A stretch of 64,000 bases of DNA from JAJFUG01 sp964473155 (GCA_964473155.1 CAYYNT010000010.1:29864-93863), one strand, 5' to 3'. Shown: positions 42,234-51,793, counted from the first letter of the stretch. Translations and numbers: made by a program. Notes: generated from the letters alone by a model not told the origin.

Positions 42234-44267
42234 TCACTTCGCACCGGCAGCCGACAAAACGGCCTGAGCCAGCCGCCGCCGGGCCAGGTAAAGCTTCGCC
42301 GGTTCAAGCCCGTTGCGGTCGAACTCCTGCTCAGGGGACAAGTCCTCGCCACTGGTCACCGTGCGCAGGAATTCCATCTCGCGTCCGGGTGCGGCCCGGC
42401 CGAGCAGACGAAGGTACTCCCAGTCCTGTGCGCCGCGCCGCAGGGCTTTGATCCGGTATCCAGCGCAGGGTTCACCCAGTCCCACAGTGGAACCGGGATA
42501 GATCAGGGTGTTGGGGCCGATTCCACTGGACCAGTCCTGACGGATGTCGGCCCAGCGGTCATCGCACAGCCAGAGCGTATGTCCCGTGGCCCCGTTGGCG
42601 TAGTTCGTCCAGGCGGTTATCTCATAATAAGCGCTGTTTTGCCCCGGCGTGGCGTCCCAGTGACGGTAGCTCGTGTATACATCACCGCGCTCAACCCGCT
42701 TTCGGCACAGGTCCAGTTCGGTGTACATCCCCACGTTCCACAGGTCCACGTAACCATCCAGCACGCCCTGCCGCAACGCAGGACGGTTCTGGCTCCCCAG
42801 GTCGATACGGAAAAGGAATTTCGCGGCCGCCGGATCGGCGAAGCGGGCCTGAAATTCAGGGTCGCCCAGCTTGTCCGCCGGACGGGGCGTATTGCGGAAC
42901 CCCGTGTGCATCAACGCGCTGAAATAACGCAGGGCCTCGTAATCGCACAGTCCGCGCAGGATTTTTTTCGTCCTGCCCCGCCAGGTATATTCCAGCCAGG
43001 TGTCCGGGTATTCCTTGCCCACGACTGTGTCGATCGGCTCATCCAAGTTCCAGATAATATCGTTCTTCGACCTGTTGGCCTTTTCGTTGTAGTAGACCTG
43101 GAAAAGAGTGCGGTTCCAGCCGGCAGCGTTGGCGTGACGCTCAAACTCGCGGTCGAAAGCGATGTTCTCGGCCTCGTAAACGGGATTCTTCCCCCAGTAG
43201 GGCGGAGCGGTCTGATCGGTGATGAAATTGCCGAAGTTCGAGGGCAGATTGTGGCAGATCGGTAGATAGTGGTGGGCCAAAGGCACGCCGGCGCGCCAGA
43301 GATCAGAAAACGCGCTCCCGTCATACAGCGGACCCCAGCGCCGGTCGAACTCGGACCAGTCTGTGACCCGCAGCGCCGCACCCTGTCCCTCCAGCACCGG
43401 CAGCACACTCGCGGGAACAATAGTCGAGGGTGCGCCGCTCGTGAAATAAGGCAGCGCGTTCAGGCTCACCCGGTTCTGGTGGCATAGCCGGTAGGCGTTG
43501 CGCTCGAAAGTCAGGTACTCTTCTTTCTGCGCCGGAGTAATTTTCCCGCTGAAAGCCTTCCAGTCGAAATCCCGGTTCCAGGGCTGGTAGCCTTCACTCC
43601 AGGCATAATTGTTGAACAACGTACCGTACTCGTTCAATTCAACATCGTAATTCTGTTCCTCCGGCAGGGTTATGTTCCAGACCCGCAGGTCCACTTCCAA
43701 TCTCTCCGGCTCGGTGAACTGGTCGGCGGCAACTGTCAGACAGCCACGGTAGTCCCCGGCTGGAGCTTCCCGCGGTACATGCAGGTCCACCCAGATGGCC
43801 TGGCTGTTGTTCTCGAATCCCAATCGCTGCGGGTCGGGCAGTGTGAAATTGTCCCATTCGCGGGCCCTGGATAAGGGGACCAGGACACCGGGCAGCCCGC
43901 CCTTCAGGTAGTAAGTCCGGAACATCTCAGCAGCCGACCGCGATTCAATTCGCGCTGGCCCCTCCAGGTCGGAGAGAATCAGATGCAGTCCGGTAAGCCT
44001 TTCCGTACTCGCGGTGCGCTCCACTATCACCTGAAACCCCAGCACCTCGCCGCGCGCTCCTTCCAGACGGACCTTTTTTGAAAGTCCATCCCAGTGGAAG
44101 TTTGAAGTCCTGCAGGTCTTGTCCGGCTTGAAAGAATTCCAGGTTTTGTTCAGGATTGCCCCGGAAACCGGATGGACTTTCTCAAGGTCCCCCACCACCC
44201 AGACCTGCGCGGCCCTCAGCGGGGCGGCGCAGGTCATTATTACGAGCAGACGGAACAACACGGACAT
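42234..44267 (-). CDS. secreted DUF4091-domain glycosidase-like protein
   Basis: A 677-residue exported protein; signal MSVLFRLLVIMTCAAPLRAAQ. An N-terminal beta-sandwich (about 20-200: GARGEVLGFQVIVER, VWNITLPEE) precedes a barrel. The C-terminal third matches DUF4091 (SAYYEITAWTNYANGATGHT, YPGSTVGLGEPCAGYRIKALRRGAQDWEYL). DUF4091 proteins are associated with carbohydrate degradation and may be glycoside hydrolases. GAGGAGG precedes the ATG. It lies between the oxidoreductase and GH94 genes on the same strand. Confidence 0.78.
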   Translation of the reverse strand: MSVLFRLLVIMTCAAPLRAAQVWVVGDLEKVHPVSGAILNKTWNSFKPDKTCRTSNFHWDGLSKKVRLEGARGEVLGFQVIVERTASTERLTGLHLILSDLEGPARIESRSAAEMFRTYYLKGGLPGVLVPLSRAREWDNFTLPDPQRLGFENNSQAIWVDLHVPREAPAGDYRGCLTVAADQFTEPERLEVDLRVWNITLPEEQNYDVELNEYGTLFNNYAWSEGYQPWNRDFDWKAFSGKITPAQKEEYLTFERNAYRLCHQNRVSLNALPYFTSGAPSTIVPASVLPVLEGQGAALRVTDWSEFDRRWGPLYDGSAFSDLWRAGVPLAHHYLPICHNLPSNFGNFITDQTAPPYWGKNPVYEAENIAFDREFERHANAAGWNRTLFQVYYNEKANRSKNDIIWNLDEPIDTVVGKEYPDTWLEYTWRGRTKKILRGLCDYEALRYFSALMHTGFRNTPRPADKLGDPEFQARFADPAAAKFLFRIDLGSQNRPALRQGVLDGYVDLWNVGMYTELDLCRKRVERGDVYTSYRHWDATPGQNSAYYEITAWTNYANGATGHTLWLCDDRWADIRQDWSSGIGPNTLIYPGSTVGLGEPCAGYRIKALRRGAQDWEYLRLLGRAAPGREMEFLRTVTSGEDLSPEQEFDRNGLEPAKLYLARRRLAQAVLSAAGAK

Positions 44268-44369
44268 ACAACCTCCTCATGGATATGCGGCAGAATGGAG
44301 TATCCGGACTGAATGAGCCGCTCCGGCCCCGCCACAACAATAACCGTCCGCCTGCGGGCAGACAATAAA

Positions 44370-44403
44370 GAAAGGGGACCAGCCCCCGGCGGACGGCCCC
44401 CTC
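44370..44403 (-). terminator. terminator after GH94 gene
   Basis: Read on the minus strand, GGGGGCCGTCC pairs with GGTCCCC across a G-rich loop and is followed by TTTCTTTATT, 47 bases after the GH94 stop. Confidence 0.6.
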
Positions 44404-44450
44404 AAATAGAAACCCGGTTTATCTGACCGGAATGTGTCAATACAGTGTCA

Positions 44451-46757
44451 CTACATCAGGACTTTCACCTCGTGCGCTCTATCGTCATTCAGGATCGGCA
44501 ACAGATTACCCTGCACCTCTTTTCCATCCAGCATAATCCGCCGCACCCCGGTCTGTTTTCCATCCGGGTTCTCGATCTCCACGCGGTAGCGCGCCCCGCG
44601 GAACGACCGCTCCAGCGAGGCCTTTCTCCAGGCCGAGGGCAGGCAGGGATCGATCAACAGGCCGTTATAATCCGCGCGTACGCCAAGCATGTGCGAGGTG
44701 AGGGCTTTAAAAAGCCAGTCCGCGGTGCCCGTGACCCATGAATAAAGAATCTGCCCGGCGCGCGGGTGTTCCGGCCCGTAGTACATGTTGGTCACCTGGT
44801 AGGGCGGGCAGCCGGAATGCGTGCAGGGGTTCTTCGGATTGTCCGGCAGCACCTTGAGCATCGACTCCAGCGCCCGGTCTCCCCGGCCGATGAAAGTATC
44901 GGCCATGATCTTGAAACTGGTGCCGTGGCAGTACGGCGAGGCGTTCTCCCACATTCCCGGCACGAACCAGCTTATCCGCCCGATACCCGGGTTCGGCTTG
45001 CGATAGGCCGGGGTCAGGACCAGCGATCCATAATCGCATTCCAGGTCGTTGTCTATGACCCGTAGAATGCTCTCCAGACGCTCTCCGCGGGCTATTCCGC
45101 CGAGGATGGCCCAGGACTGCGGGTTGAGGTACACCCGCCCTTCCTTCTCCACGTGGCTGCCGACTTTGCTGCCCGCGTCATTGTAACCCTCCAGATACCA
45201 TTCCCCGTCCCAGGCGTACTCCTGAATCGCGCGTTCGAGACGTTCGCTCCGTCTTTGCAGTTCCTCGTCCAGGGCTCGATCTTTCAGCACGTTTTTCACT
45301 ATCTCGCGGGCGCGGGCGATGGCGAAAATCATGGCGATTGAGGTCCAGGCGCTCTCGCCCCTTCCCTCCAGGCCCATGCCGTTGAGCGAATCGTTCCAGT
45401 CGCCGTAATGCATCAGCACCAGGCCATGCGCGCCTGTGTCATCCGTGGAGTGACGGATGGAGGTGAGAGTATGCTCCCAGACAGTCCCCGAGCCGCCATC
45501 GAAATAAGGGGCCTGCTCCCGCAGGAAGCCGTAATCGCCGGTCTCCTTCAGATAGCTGTCCACCGCCGGCGCGATCCACACCGGGCCATCGCTGTAATGA
45601 TGGTCATCCACCGGGTTCCAGCCGCGCAGGGTGTGGCCGTCCCGGTACTGGTGGGCCAGCGACTCCAGAATCTTCTGACGGGCGTTGGCCGGGTCATAGG
45701 AGCTGACCGCCCAGGCGGCCTGGAGCACATCGCGCAAGCCGCGTCCCGTGTCGGTGCCCACCTCGGTATGGAGCTGAATGGCGCGCTTGATCCAGCCGTT
45801 GAACAGATAGTTCAGGCGCTCATCCGGAGTCTCCACGCGAACGGTGCGGTATTTCGCCGCCAGGACCGCGCGGACCGACTCGAACAGGCGCTCCACCTTG
45901 CCCGGCGCGAAAACCGCCCGGCAGATCGCCCGTGTGGTCTCGAAAGAATCGGTGCTGCCCAGCGCCACGTTGAATATCACGCTCTCGCCGGGCTGAAGAC
46001 TGAAACTGTGTTCCAGCGCCCCGCAAAGTTTTTCACAGACGCCCTCTACGTTTGTCATCCTTCCCTCGACGACGGCGCGGGGCGCGGCAACCGAACCGAG
46101 ACGGCCCAGGAAAGCCGTGCGCGCCGAGTCATACCCCGAGGGAGGAAGGTCGGAAGCGGCGAAAGCGCTGAACCTCTTGTGCGGGCGTTCCGGCGCCTCG
46201 TTGAAACCGTTGAGCGCATTGACCGTGCTGTCAAAATGGGCGTGCAGCGAGCCGTGATAGTCGCAATATTCCTGGTAACCCTTGAGCAGCCAGTCGATAT
46301 AGCTGTAAAAACGCACCCGGCGCGCGCGCCCGCTGCAGTTGGTGATGCGCACGGTCCATAGTTCTGTCTCGTATTGCTCCGGTACGAAAACACGCAGAGA
46401 AGTTTCTATTCCGGCAGTTTCGGATGTCAGGATCGAGTAGCCCAGGCCATGACGGCACTCGAAACGTTCGGGCTTTCGCGAGGCGGGGTAGCCGCCGGGG
46501 CTCCAGAACTCACCCGTGTCATCGTCCCGAAGGTAGAAATGACGGTTCTCCTCGCGCACGATCAGGCAGCGGGTCACCGGGTGCATATACTGCATCGGCC
46601 GCTCGGTGAAACAACCGATCCCGGCCATGTGCTGACTGACCCCGGAGATGAACCTTTCATTCCAGAAATAGTTGACCAGCGGCAGCGGCGTGTCGAAATC
46701 CGTGACAACGAACTCCGTTCCCTCCCGGTCAAAATACCCGAAACTGGCTTTCAGCAT
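44451..46757 (-). CDS. GH94-family sugar phosphorylase
   Basis: A 768-residue protein of the cellobiose/chitobiose phosphorylase family, which splits a beta-linked disaccharide with phosphate. The N-terminal super-sandwich (FGYFDREGTEFVVTDFDTP, NYFWNERFISGVSQHMAG) precedes an (alpha/alpha)6 barrel. The barrel holds GRGLRDVLQAAWAV, GWNPVDDHHYSDGPVWI and GDWNDSLNGMG, where Asp456 of WND is the probable catalytic acid (Asp453 lies beside it). The C-terminus ends with a jelly-roll (VRRIMLDGKEVQGN). There is no signal peptide, so it acts in the cytoplasm on imported disaccharides. Cyclic-glucan synthase fragments share this domain but would be longer. Confidence 0.85.
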   Translation of the reverse strand: MLKASFGYFDREGTEFVVTDFDTPLPLVNYFWNERFISGVSQHMAGIGCFTERPMQYMHPVTRCLIVREENRHFYLRDDDTGEFWSPGGYPASRKPERFECRHGLGYSILTSETAGIETSLRVFVPEQYETELWTVRITNCSGRARRVRFYSYIDWLLKGYQEYCDYHGSLHAHFDSTVNALNGFNEAPERPHKRFSAFAASDLPPSGYDSARTAFLGRLGSVAAPRAVVEGRMTNVEGVCEKLCGALEHSFSLQPGESVIFNVALGSTDSFETTRAICRAVFAPGKVERLFESVRAVLAAKYRTVRVETPDERLNYLFNGWIKRAIQLHTEVGTDTGRGLRDVLQAAWAVSSYDPANARQKILESLAHQYRDGHTLRGWNPVDDHHYSDGPVWIAPAVDSYLKETGDYGFLREQAPYFDGGSGTVWEHTLTSIRHSTDDTGAHGLVLMHYGDWNDSLNGMGLEGRGESAWTSIAMIFAIARAREIVKNVLKDRALDEELQRRSERLERAIQEYAWDGEWYLEGYNDAGSKVGSHVEKEGRVYLNPQSWAILGGIARGERLESILRVIDNDLECDYGSLVLTPAYRKPNPGIGRISWFVPGMWENASPYCHGTSFKIMADTFIGRGDRALESMLKVLPDNPKNPCTHSGCPPYQVTNMYYGPEHPRAGQILYSWVTGTADWLFKALTSHMLGVRADYNGLLIDPCLPSAWRKASLERSFRGARYRVEIENPDGKQTGVRRIMLDGKEVQGNLLPILNDDRAHEVKVLM

Positions 46758-46928
46758 GGAGTTCTCCCAAAGTTTATCTTTTGCTGTTACAATATGTTCC
46801 GGATATTGGTCGTACAGGTGAATACGACTACAATGCGCAACTGGGGAATATATTGAGGTCTACCGAAAAGAGCAAGAACTCGTTTGTCCGGCAGAAAAGC
46901 ATTTTCCGGCCGCTCCCACCATCCTGGA

Positions 46929-48161
46929 TCAGCCCTCGGGTCTCAGCACCGGGGATTTGGGAAACTCAGCCAGAAAGTGCGGGAGGCCCTCACTGTCCAG
47001 ATATAATGTATCCTCGATTCGCACGCCCATGCCGCGTCCGGGGTAATACAATCCCGGCTCCACGGTGAAAACCGAGCCGGGCAGAAGGCTGTTGCGGGCG
47101 ACCGGCTTGTCGTTGAGCCGCAGGTACGGGAACTCGTGCACCTCCAGCCCCACACCGTGGCCCAGCGAATGCACGTAGCCTTCGCTGGTGCGCGAATCGG
47201 TTCGCACTGTCGGATGACCGGCGGCCTCGAAATGATCGCAGACCAGTTCCTGAAGGCGCGCCCCGTCAAGGCCCGGCCGGATCGCCGCAATCGCTTTCTC
47301 CTGGGCCTGAAGCACGCACTCCCAGAGTTTCATCTCCTCATCCGGCAGATAACCGATCCCGAAAGTGCGCGTAATATCGAAATAATAGCCTCCGCCGCGC
47401 GAGCAGGGGAACAGGTCCAGGACCACGGTGCGGCCTGCGCTGAACACGGTGTCCGGGTCGCTGCTGGCGTGCGGTATGCCCGCCTCACGTCCTATGGAGA
47501 GGATTGTTTCGTGGGTTTCCTGCAGTGAACGCTCGGCCAGACGGGCGGAGATTTCGGCCCGCACCCGCCCTACAGTTATCCCGCGGCCTTGCTCATCCAG
47601 AAGCAATCCATTTTCCAGGCGCCCGGAGCGCAGGATGTTCAGGGCGGCGTCAAGCGCGTACAGAGAGTCCGCCGCCACACATTTCATTCTCCTGATCTCG
47701 CTCTCATCCTTGGTGATCCGGGCTTCCTGGATCAGCGAGGGCGTATCGCGCACCACCTCGATACCCTCGACGCGACGCGGCAGTTCGCTAAGGAAAGCGT
47801 GCGCCTCGCCGGGGTCCATCACGCCGTGCACGGCCATACGCCCGCGCAGGTTCTCGCGTTCGGCCAGACGGGCGAAAAGCTCGAGACGCAAGGCCAGCGG
47901 ATCGGTAAAGCCGCGGGAAAGCTCCTCCGCGCCGAGCGAGGAAAAATCGAGCGCGCGGCAGCCCGAACGGGCGGCGCTTTCGCGCTCCATCGCTCCGTGG
48001 ACAAGAAGGGTCTCGTATCCGCGCCGGACTATTATCCAGGCCTGGGTGAACGGCTGCCCGTCCGCCAGGTAGTATATGTCCGGGCATTCATGCGTGGCCC
48101 CCACCGCCCAGAGGATATCCAGGTTGCGCTCGTTGAGAAGGCGCAGCAGGTCGGATTTCAT
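46929..48161 (-). CDS. M24 family Xaa-Pro peptidase
   Basis: A 410-residue cytoplasmic metallopeptidase. A creatinase-like N-terminal domain precedes the pita-bread fold. Metal ligands are seen in TVVLDLFPC (Asp), YYFDITRTF (Asp), HSLGHGVGLEVHEFP (His), FTVEPGLYYPG (Glu) and VRIEDTLYL (Glu). It removes N-terminal residues before proline or splits Xaa-Pro dipeptides. Its ATG overlaps the panB stop as ATGA, so it is translated with panB. The pairing has no obvious metabolic reason. Confidence 0.9.
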   Translation of the reverse strand: MKSDLLRLLNERNLDILWAVGATHECPDIYYLADGQPFTQAWIIVRRGYETLLVHGAMERESAARSGCRALDFSSLGAEELSRGFTDPLALRLELFARLAERENLRGRMAVHGVMDPGEAHAFLSELPRRVEGIEVVRDTPSLIQEARITKDESEIRRMKCVAADSLYALDAALNILRSGRLENGLLLDEQGRGITVGRVRAEISARLAERSLQETHETILSIGREAGIPHASSDPDTVFSAGRTVVLDLFPCSRGGGYYFDITRTFGIGYLPDEEMKLWECVLQAQEKAIAAIRPGLDGARLQELVCDHFEAAGHPTVRTDSRTSEGYVHSLGHGVGLEVHEFPYLRLNDKPVARNSLLPGSVFTVEPGLYYPGRGMGVRIEDTLYLDSEGLPHFLAEFPKSPVLRPEG

Positions 48162-48991
48162 AGCTTTTCGATTATGGATTCGTCCATGTGGAAACTGTGA
48201 GAATCGTCAGGAAACGAGCCGCTCCGGACCTCTTCACAGTAAGCGCTCACCCCCCGCCTGACATCGGCGGAAAGGTCAGCCCAGACTTTCGCGAATTTCG
48301 GCGCGCGCTGGCTGAGGCCCAGGATATCGTGAAGCACCAGCACCTGTCCGTCACAGTCCGGCCCGGCCCCGATTCCGATAGTGGGAATGGTCAGCCGCGA
48401 GGTGATTAGCGCGGCCAGCCGGCGCGGCACGGCCTCCAGCACAATGGCGAAAGCTCCGGCCTCCTCGACTGCCAGGGCATCCGCCAGGATGCGCCGGGCG
48501 CTTTCCTCGTCCCGTCCCTGCACTTTCAGCCCGCCCAGCATCGAACGGAACTGCGGAGTCAGGCCCACATGACCCATCACCGGTATACCGGCTCCCACTA
48601 CCGCGTTGATCACCTCGGCCGACCGGATCCCGCCCTCTATTTTCACCGCGTCCACACCGCTTTCCTTGAATACTCGCACACAGTTCTCCAGGGTGCCGGA
48701 GACCCCTGTCTGGACTGATCCGAACGGCATATCGGCCACAGTCACGGCATGTTGAACACCCCTGACCACCGCAGTCGCGTGGTGGATCATCTGGGCGACA
48801 GTCACCGGCACCGTGCTTTCCAGCCCAAGCATGGTGTTGGCCATTGAGTCGCCGGCGAGTACAATATCCACTCCGGCGGCATCCACCAGACGGGCGAAAG
48901 TGAAATCATAAGCTGTGATTACGCAGATTCTGCCCTGATCCGCCTTGCGCGAGCGTATCTGCATCGGGGTCATTTTTTCCAGATTGGACAT
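48158..48991 (-). CDS. panB: 3-methyl-2-oxobutanoate hydroxymethyltransferase
   Basis: A 277-residue enzyme that adds a hydroxymethyl group from methylene-tetrahydrofolate to 2-oxoisovalerate, the first committed step to pantothenate. Motifs: VITAYDFTFARLVDAAGVDIVLAGDS, the metal site Asp, VADMPFGS, VKIEGG, VMGHVGLTPQ and TIGIGAGPDCDGQVLV. All match PanB. AGGAAA precedes the ATG. The product feeds CoA synthesis, which ends with the coaE found elsewhere in the window. panC and panD are not here. Confidence 0.96.
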   Translation of the reverse strand: MSNLEKMTPMQIRSRKADQGRICVITAYDFTFARLVDAAGVDIVLAGDSMANTMLGLESTVPVTVAQMIHHATAVVRGVQHAVTVADMPFGSVQTGVSGTLENCVRVFKESGVDAVKIEGGIRSAEVINAVVGAGIPVMGHVGLTPQFRSMLGGLKVQGRDEESARRILADALAVEEAGAFAIVLEAVPRRLAALITSRLTIPTIGIGAGPDCDGQVLVLHDILGLSQRAPKFAKVWADLSADVRRGVSAYCEEVRSGSFPDDSHSFHMDESIIEKL

Positions 48992-49176
48992 AAGCGTTTC
49001 CTGGTTCAGATTGATTGTACGTATTTTCAGGATGTTTCAATATAGTCCTCACGGCGCGCCGCAACAAGAAATTGGTTCGGGAGTCTCAGCAGCAGTTGAC
49101 AGCCGCGGCGCCAGGGTGAATATTTCTGTACCGTCCGAAAGAGCCAGAATCCGCCGTATACTTTGGAGGATTTCCC

Positions 49177-50022
49177 TTGAACCGTCCGCCCGAGCAGTCC
49201 TCTTTCCCGCCCCTCTCCCGCAATGCGGAAAAACTGCTGGGCAAGCTTGGACAGCGTAAATGGCGCGAGGAAGAGGGCTTGTTCGTGGCCGAGGGAGTCC
49301 GCCTGGCCGAGGAGGCCCTGAAATGCGGCGTGGAGGTAGTCTGGGCGGTCTGCGGACCTGCGGACAAAGCCACAGCCGCGGGAGAGCGCTGCATGACCCT
49401 GGCCTCGAATCTGGCCGCCGGGGGCGTTCCCGTGTACAGGGCGGAGGAACCCGTTATGCGCCGTGCCCTCGACACCGTTACCCCTCAGGGTCTGGCTGCT
49501 GTATGCAGAATTCCGGAGCGCCGCCTGACAGGCTGGAACCCGCCGGAAAGAGCGGTATTAGCTGTCTGCGATCGCCTGAGCCAGCCGGGCAACCTTGGCT
49601 CGCTGATCCGGTCCGCCGAGGCGGCCGGAGCGGCGGGAGTAGTCCTCGCTCCGGAAACGGTGGACCCCTACAACCCCAAAACCGTGCGCGGAGCGATGGG
49701 CGCGCTGTTCCGCCTGCCGGTGTTCCAGGCCCCGGATGAAAACGTTCTGCGTGAGTTCCTGGAGAAACACCGGTTCAGCCTGTTCGAAGCCGCCGTGGGG
49801 GGAGAGGATATTTTCGCGGTGCGTGATTTTCCGCTCCGCCCGGCAGTGATTTTCGGCTCGGAAGCATCCGGCTCCGGGCTGGGCGCTGTCCTGGGCCGGG
49901 TGAGACGGGTTTCCGTACCGATGCGCGGTTCTGTTGAAAGCCTCAATGTGGCCGTGGCCGCCGGAATAATCCTGTACGAAATCTGCCGGAAAGAAGTCAG
50001 TAAGGCTTTCCCGAGGGGGTGA
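49177..50022 (+). CDS. SpoU/TrmH-family RNA 2'-O-methyltransferase
   Basis: A 281-residue AdoMet-dependent methyltransferase with a TTG start at 49177, set by GGAGGA six bases upstream. The N-terminal substrate-binding domain is EEGLFVAEGVRLAEEAL. SPOUT-fold knot motifs are CDRLSQPGNLGSLIRSAEAAG (motif 1), VRGAMGALFRLP, IFGSEASGSG and VPMRGSVESLNVAVAAGI. It modifies rRNA or tRNA riboses; the exact target (RlmB-, TrmH- or TsnR-like) cannot be told. Stop and pilD start are 15 bases apart. Confidence 0.9.
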   Translation: MNRPPEQSSFPPLSRNAEKLLGKLGQRKWREEEGLFVAEGVRLAEEALKCGVEVVWAVCGPADKATAAGERCMTLASNLAAGGVPVYRAEEPVMRRALDTVTPQGLAAVCRIPERRLTGWNPPERAVLAVCDRLSQPGNLGSLIRSAEAAGAAGVVLAPETVDPYNPKTVRGAMGALFRLPVFQAPDENVLREFLEKHRFSLFEAAVGGEDIFAVRDFPLRPAVIFGSEASGSGLGAVLGRVRRVSVPMRGSVESLNVAVAAGIILYEICRKEVSKAFPRG

Positions 50023-50037
50023 CAACTGGTTCCGGGG

Positions 50038-50799
50038 ATGGTCATAACCGCATATCTGGCGCTTCTGGGCGCGATGATAGGCAGTTTCCTGAATGTCTGC
50101 ATCCACCGTCTCCCGCGCGGCGAAAGCGTGGTCAGCCCGCGCTCGCACTGCCCGCGCTGCGGAAGGGCGCTGCCCTGGTACGAAAATATCCCCGTGTTGA
50201 GCTGGCTTTTTCTCGGAGGACGCTGCCGGGGCTGCCGGGAGCGCATCTCGCTTCAATATCCCCTGGTTGAGACTGCCGCCGCGGCCCTGAGCGCCGGGTC
50301 CTGGCTCCGGTTCGGGCCTGTCTGGGATACTCCGGTGATGATACTGTGCCTGTTGATTCTGCTGGCGATCCTGGTCACTGACCTTCAGACCTACACTATA
50401 CCGGATGTCTTTTCGCTGGGCGGGCTGGCTGCCGGAATCGGCCTGTCGTTTCTGCCGGGCGGGGCCGGGCCTCTGCAATCCGTTCTTGGAGCGCTGGCTG
50501 GAGGAGGGCTGCTATACCTGACCGCACTGGCCGGGCGGGCGGCGCTGGGACGAGAGGCCATGGGCGGAGGGGACATCAAGATGCTGGCCATGATCGGGGC
50601 GTTCACCGGCTGGCAGGGAGTGCTTTTCTCCGTGTTCGCCGGATCGCTGGCCGGAAGCCTGGTGTTCGGCTGGATCAATTACGTGCTGAAAAAGAAACGG
50701 CTCGTGCCGTTTGGCGTGTTCCTGGCCCTGGGCGCCGGATTGTATGTCTTCCTGGGCCGTGAGCTTATCGGCTGGTACCTGGGTTTTTTCCGAATCTGA
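50038..50799 (+). CDS. pilD: prepilin peptidase (type IV pilus/type II secretion)
   Basis: A 253-residue inner-membrane aspartic protease that cuts and N-methylates type IV prepilins and pseudopilins. The N-terminal cytoplasmic loop has paired CxxC (HCPRCGRALPWYE and CRGCRERI). The catalytic Asp residues are in LVTDLQTYTIPD (about residue 116) and GGGDIKML (about 177), with eight membrane helices overall. The start ATG at 50038 has only a weak site (CCGGGG). No pilin genes are visible in the window, so substrates lie elsewhere. Confidence 0.94.
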   Translation: MVITAYLALLGAMIGSFLNVCIHRLPRGESVVSPRSHCPRCGRALPWYENIPVLSWLFLGGRCRGCRERISLQYPLVETAAAALSAGSWLRFGPVWDTPVMILCLLILLAILVTDLQTYTIPDVFSLGGLAAGIGLSFLPGGAGPLQSVLGALAGGGLLYLTALAGRAALGREAMGGGDIKMLAMIGAFTGWQGVLFSVFAGSLAGSLVFGWINYVLKKKRLVPFGVFLALGAGLYVFLGRELIGWYLGFFRI

Positions 50800-50852
50800 G
50801 TTTTGTACATGGAGTTGCGTGCAAATTTACTTTTTGGTGGGAGGCTGAAAAG

Positions 50853-50894
50853 AAGAGGGCCCGGATGGCAGAAAACGCTCATCCCGGCCCTCTT
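50853..50894. terminator. bidirectional terminator between pilD and Cys-rich gene 1
   Basis: A 15-bp stem with one mismatch (AAGAGGGCCCGGATG against CATCCCGGCCCTCTT) has a 12-base loop. On the minus strand it is followed by CTTTTC and on the plus strand by ATCAATTCTT. It ends the Cys-rich gene at 50917 and can also end the pilD unit. Confidence 0.75.
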
Positions 50895-50916
50895 ATCAAT
50901 TCTTAGAGACTATCGC

Positions 50917-51435
50917 TTATTTCTTTGAGCAAGATACTGAGCCGCCCATGCTGCAGGAGCCTGAACCGATCATGCTGCACGTTCCGGAACTATTCATGCC
51001 GCATGATCCCGAACCACTCATAGTGCACGATCCTGAACCGCTGCGGGCGCCGCTGCAACCGCAGGTACAGGTTGCCGCCGTGACGTCACCCTCACCCGCC
51101 AGTAGAGTCTGCGGTGCGGCGATCACCAGAAGGCTCTGCAGTACAGTGCGCATCCGCGGCATCTTGTTGATCAACGCCAGCATCGCCGGGGAAAGACTGG
51201 TATTCAGCGTCCCCGTCCTTGTCAGGCCGGTGGTGTCGGCGCGGTTGGCGCAGGTGCAGGTGGTGCAGGTACATGTGGCGCAGGTGCATACTCCGCCACC
51301 GGAGCAGTTCTGCATGTCAGCCCTGCCGCTGCCCTGCATTCTGTTGCTGCTTGCGGCCTGAACCGCGGAGCCAAAGCCAAGGCTCAATGAAAGAAAAACC
51401 ACCGCAATAGCCAGAAAACTTGTCCTTCTCATCAT
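50917..51435 (-). CDS. exported Cys-rich repeat protein 1
   Basis: A 172-residue protein of no recognised family. A signal peptide (FLAIAVVFLSLSLGFG, cleavage near VQAA) is followed by a Cys cluster CTCATCTCTTCTC. A conserved core comes next (TRTGTLNTSL, LINKMPRMR, APQTLLAG), then CTCGC and degenerate Ser-Cys repeats (GSGSCTMSGSGSCGM). The mature part has 15 Cys. The start is fixed by AGAGG before ATG-ATG. It is paralogous to 51937-52446; its repeats are more diverged. It is probably periplasmic or surface-exposed and may bind metal or be heavily disulfide-linked; no function can be named. Confidence 0.85.
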   Translation of the reverse strand: MMRRTSFLAIAVVFLSLSLGFGSAVQAASSNRMQGSGRADMQNCSGGGVCTCATCTCTTCTCANRADTTGLTRTGTLNTSLSPAMLALINKMPRMRTVLQSLLVIAAPQTLLAGEGDVTAATCTCGCSGARSGSGSCTMSGSGSCGMNSSGTCSMIGSGSCSMGGSVSCSKK

Positions 51436-51705
51436 CACATCCTCTCTTCCTTTTTTTCGGTTTATACCTGGTTGCGGGGAAAAAATCCTTATTCCCGTTT
51501 TGCTTCCGGGGTGCAATCTCTTCCATCCGTTATTCAAAATGGTCTATTCAAAGTCGCCATTTGCCGGTAGCTATCAGGAAAAGATAAGATTCTTCTCCCC
51601 ACAACCTTTACTGCGCGCGCTGTTTTGGTTGTTTACAAGATACATGCCAAATAATAGAATTTTTTCTCTACATCTCTGTAACAATTGTCCGGTCTATATT
51701 TGGTG

Positions 51706-51793
51706 ATCAAGTTACTATTTCGATCAAAATTGATCCCATTGTTTTAAATTCTTAATCGACAAATCCGTCGACATTGATCGACAAATTTGTCGA
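51706..51793. promoter_or_regulatory. cluster of palindromes, candidate operators
   Basis: TCGACAAATTTGTCGA (51778-51793) is a perfect 16-bp palindrome. TCGACAAATCCGTCGA (51756-51771) is its near copy, 22 bp away, or two helical turns. Both lie in the direct repeat TTRATCGACAAATYYGTCGA. Nearby are GATCAA at about 51707 and GATCAA-AA-TTGATC at 51722-51735. The spacing and symmetry are those of a site for a dimeric or tetrameric regulator of the Cys-rich gene at 50917. Confidence 0.5.

Noticed and set aside
45408..46361. 317-codon plus-strand frame inside the GH94 gene
   Set aside because: Antisense shadow; the minus-strand GH94 motifs are unambiguous.
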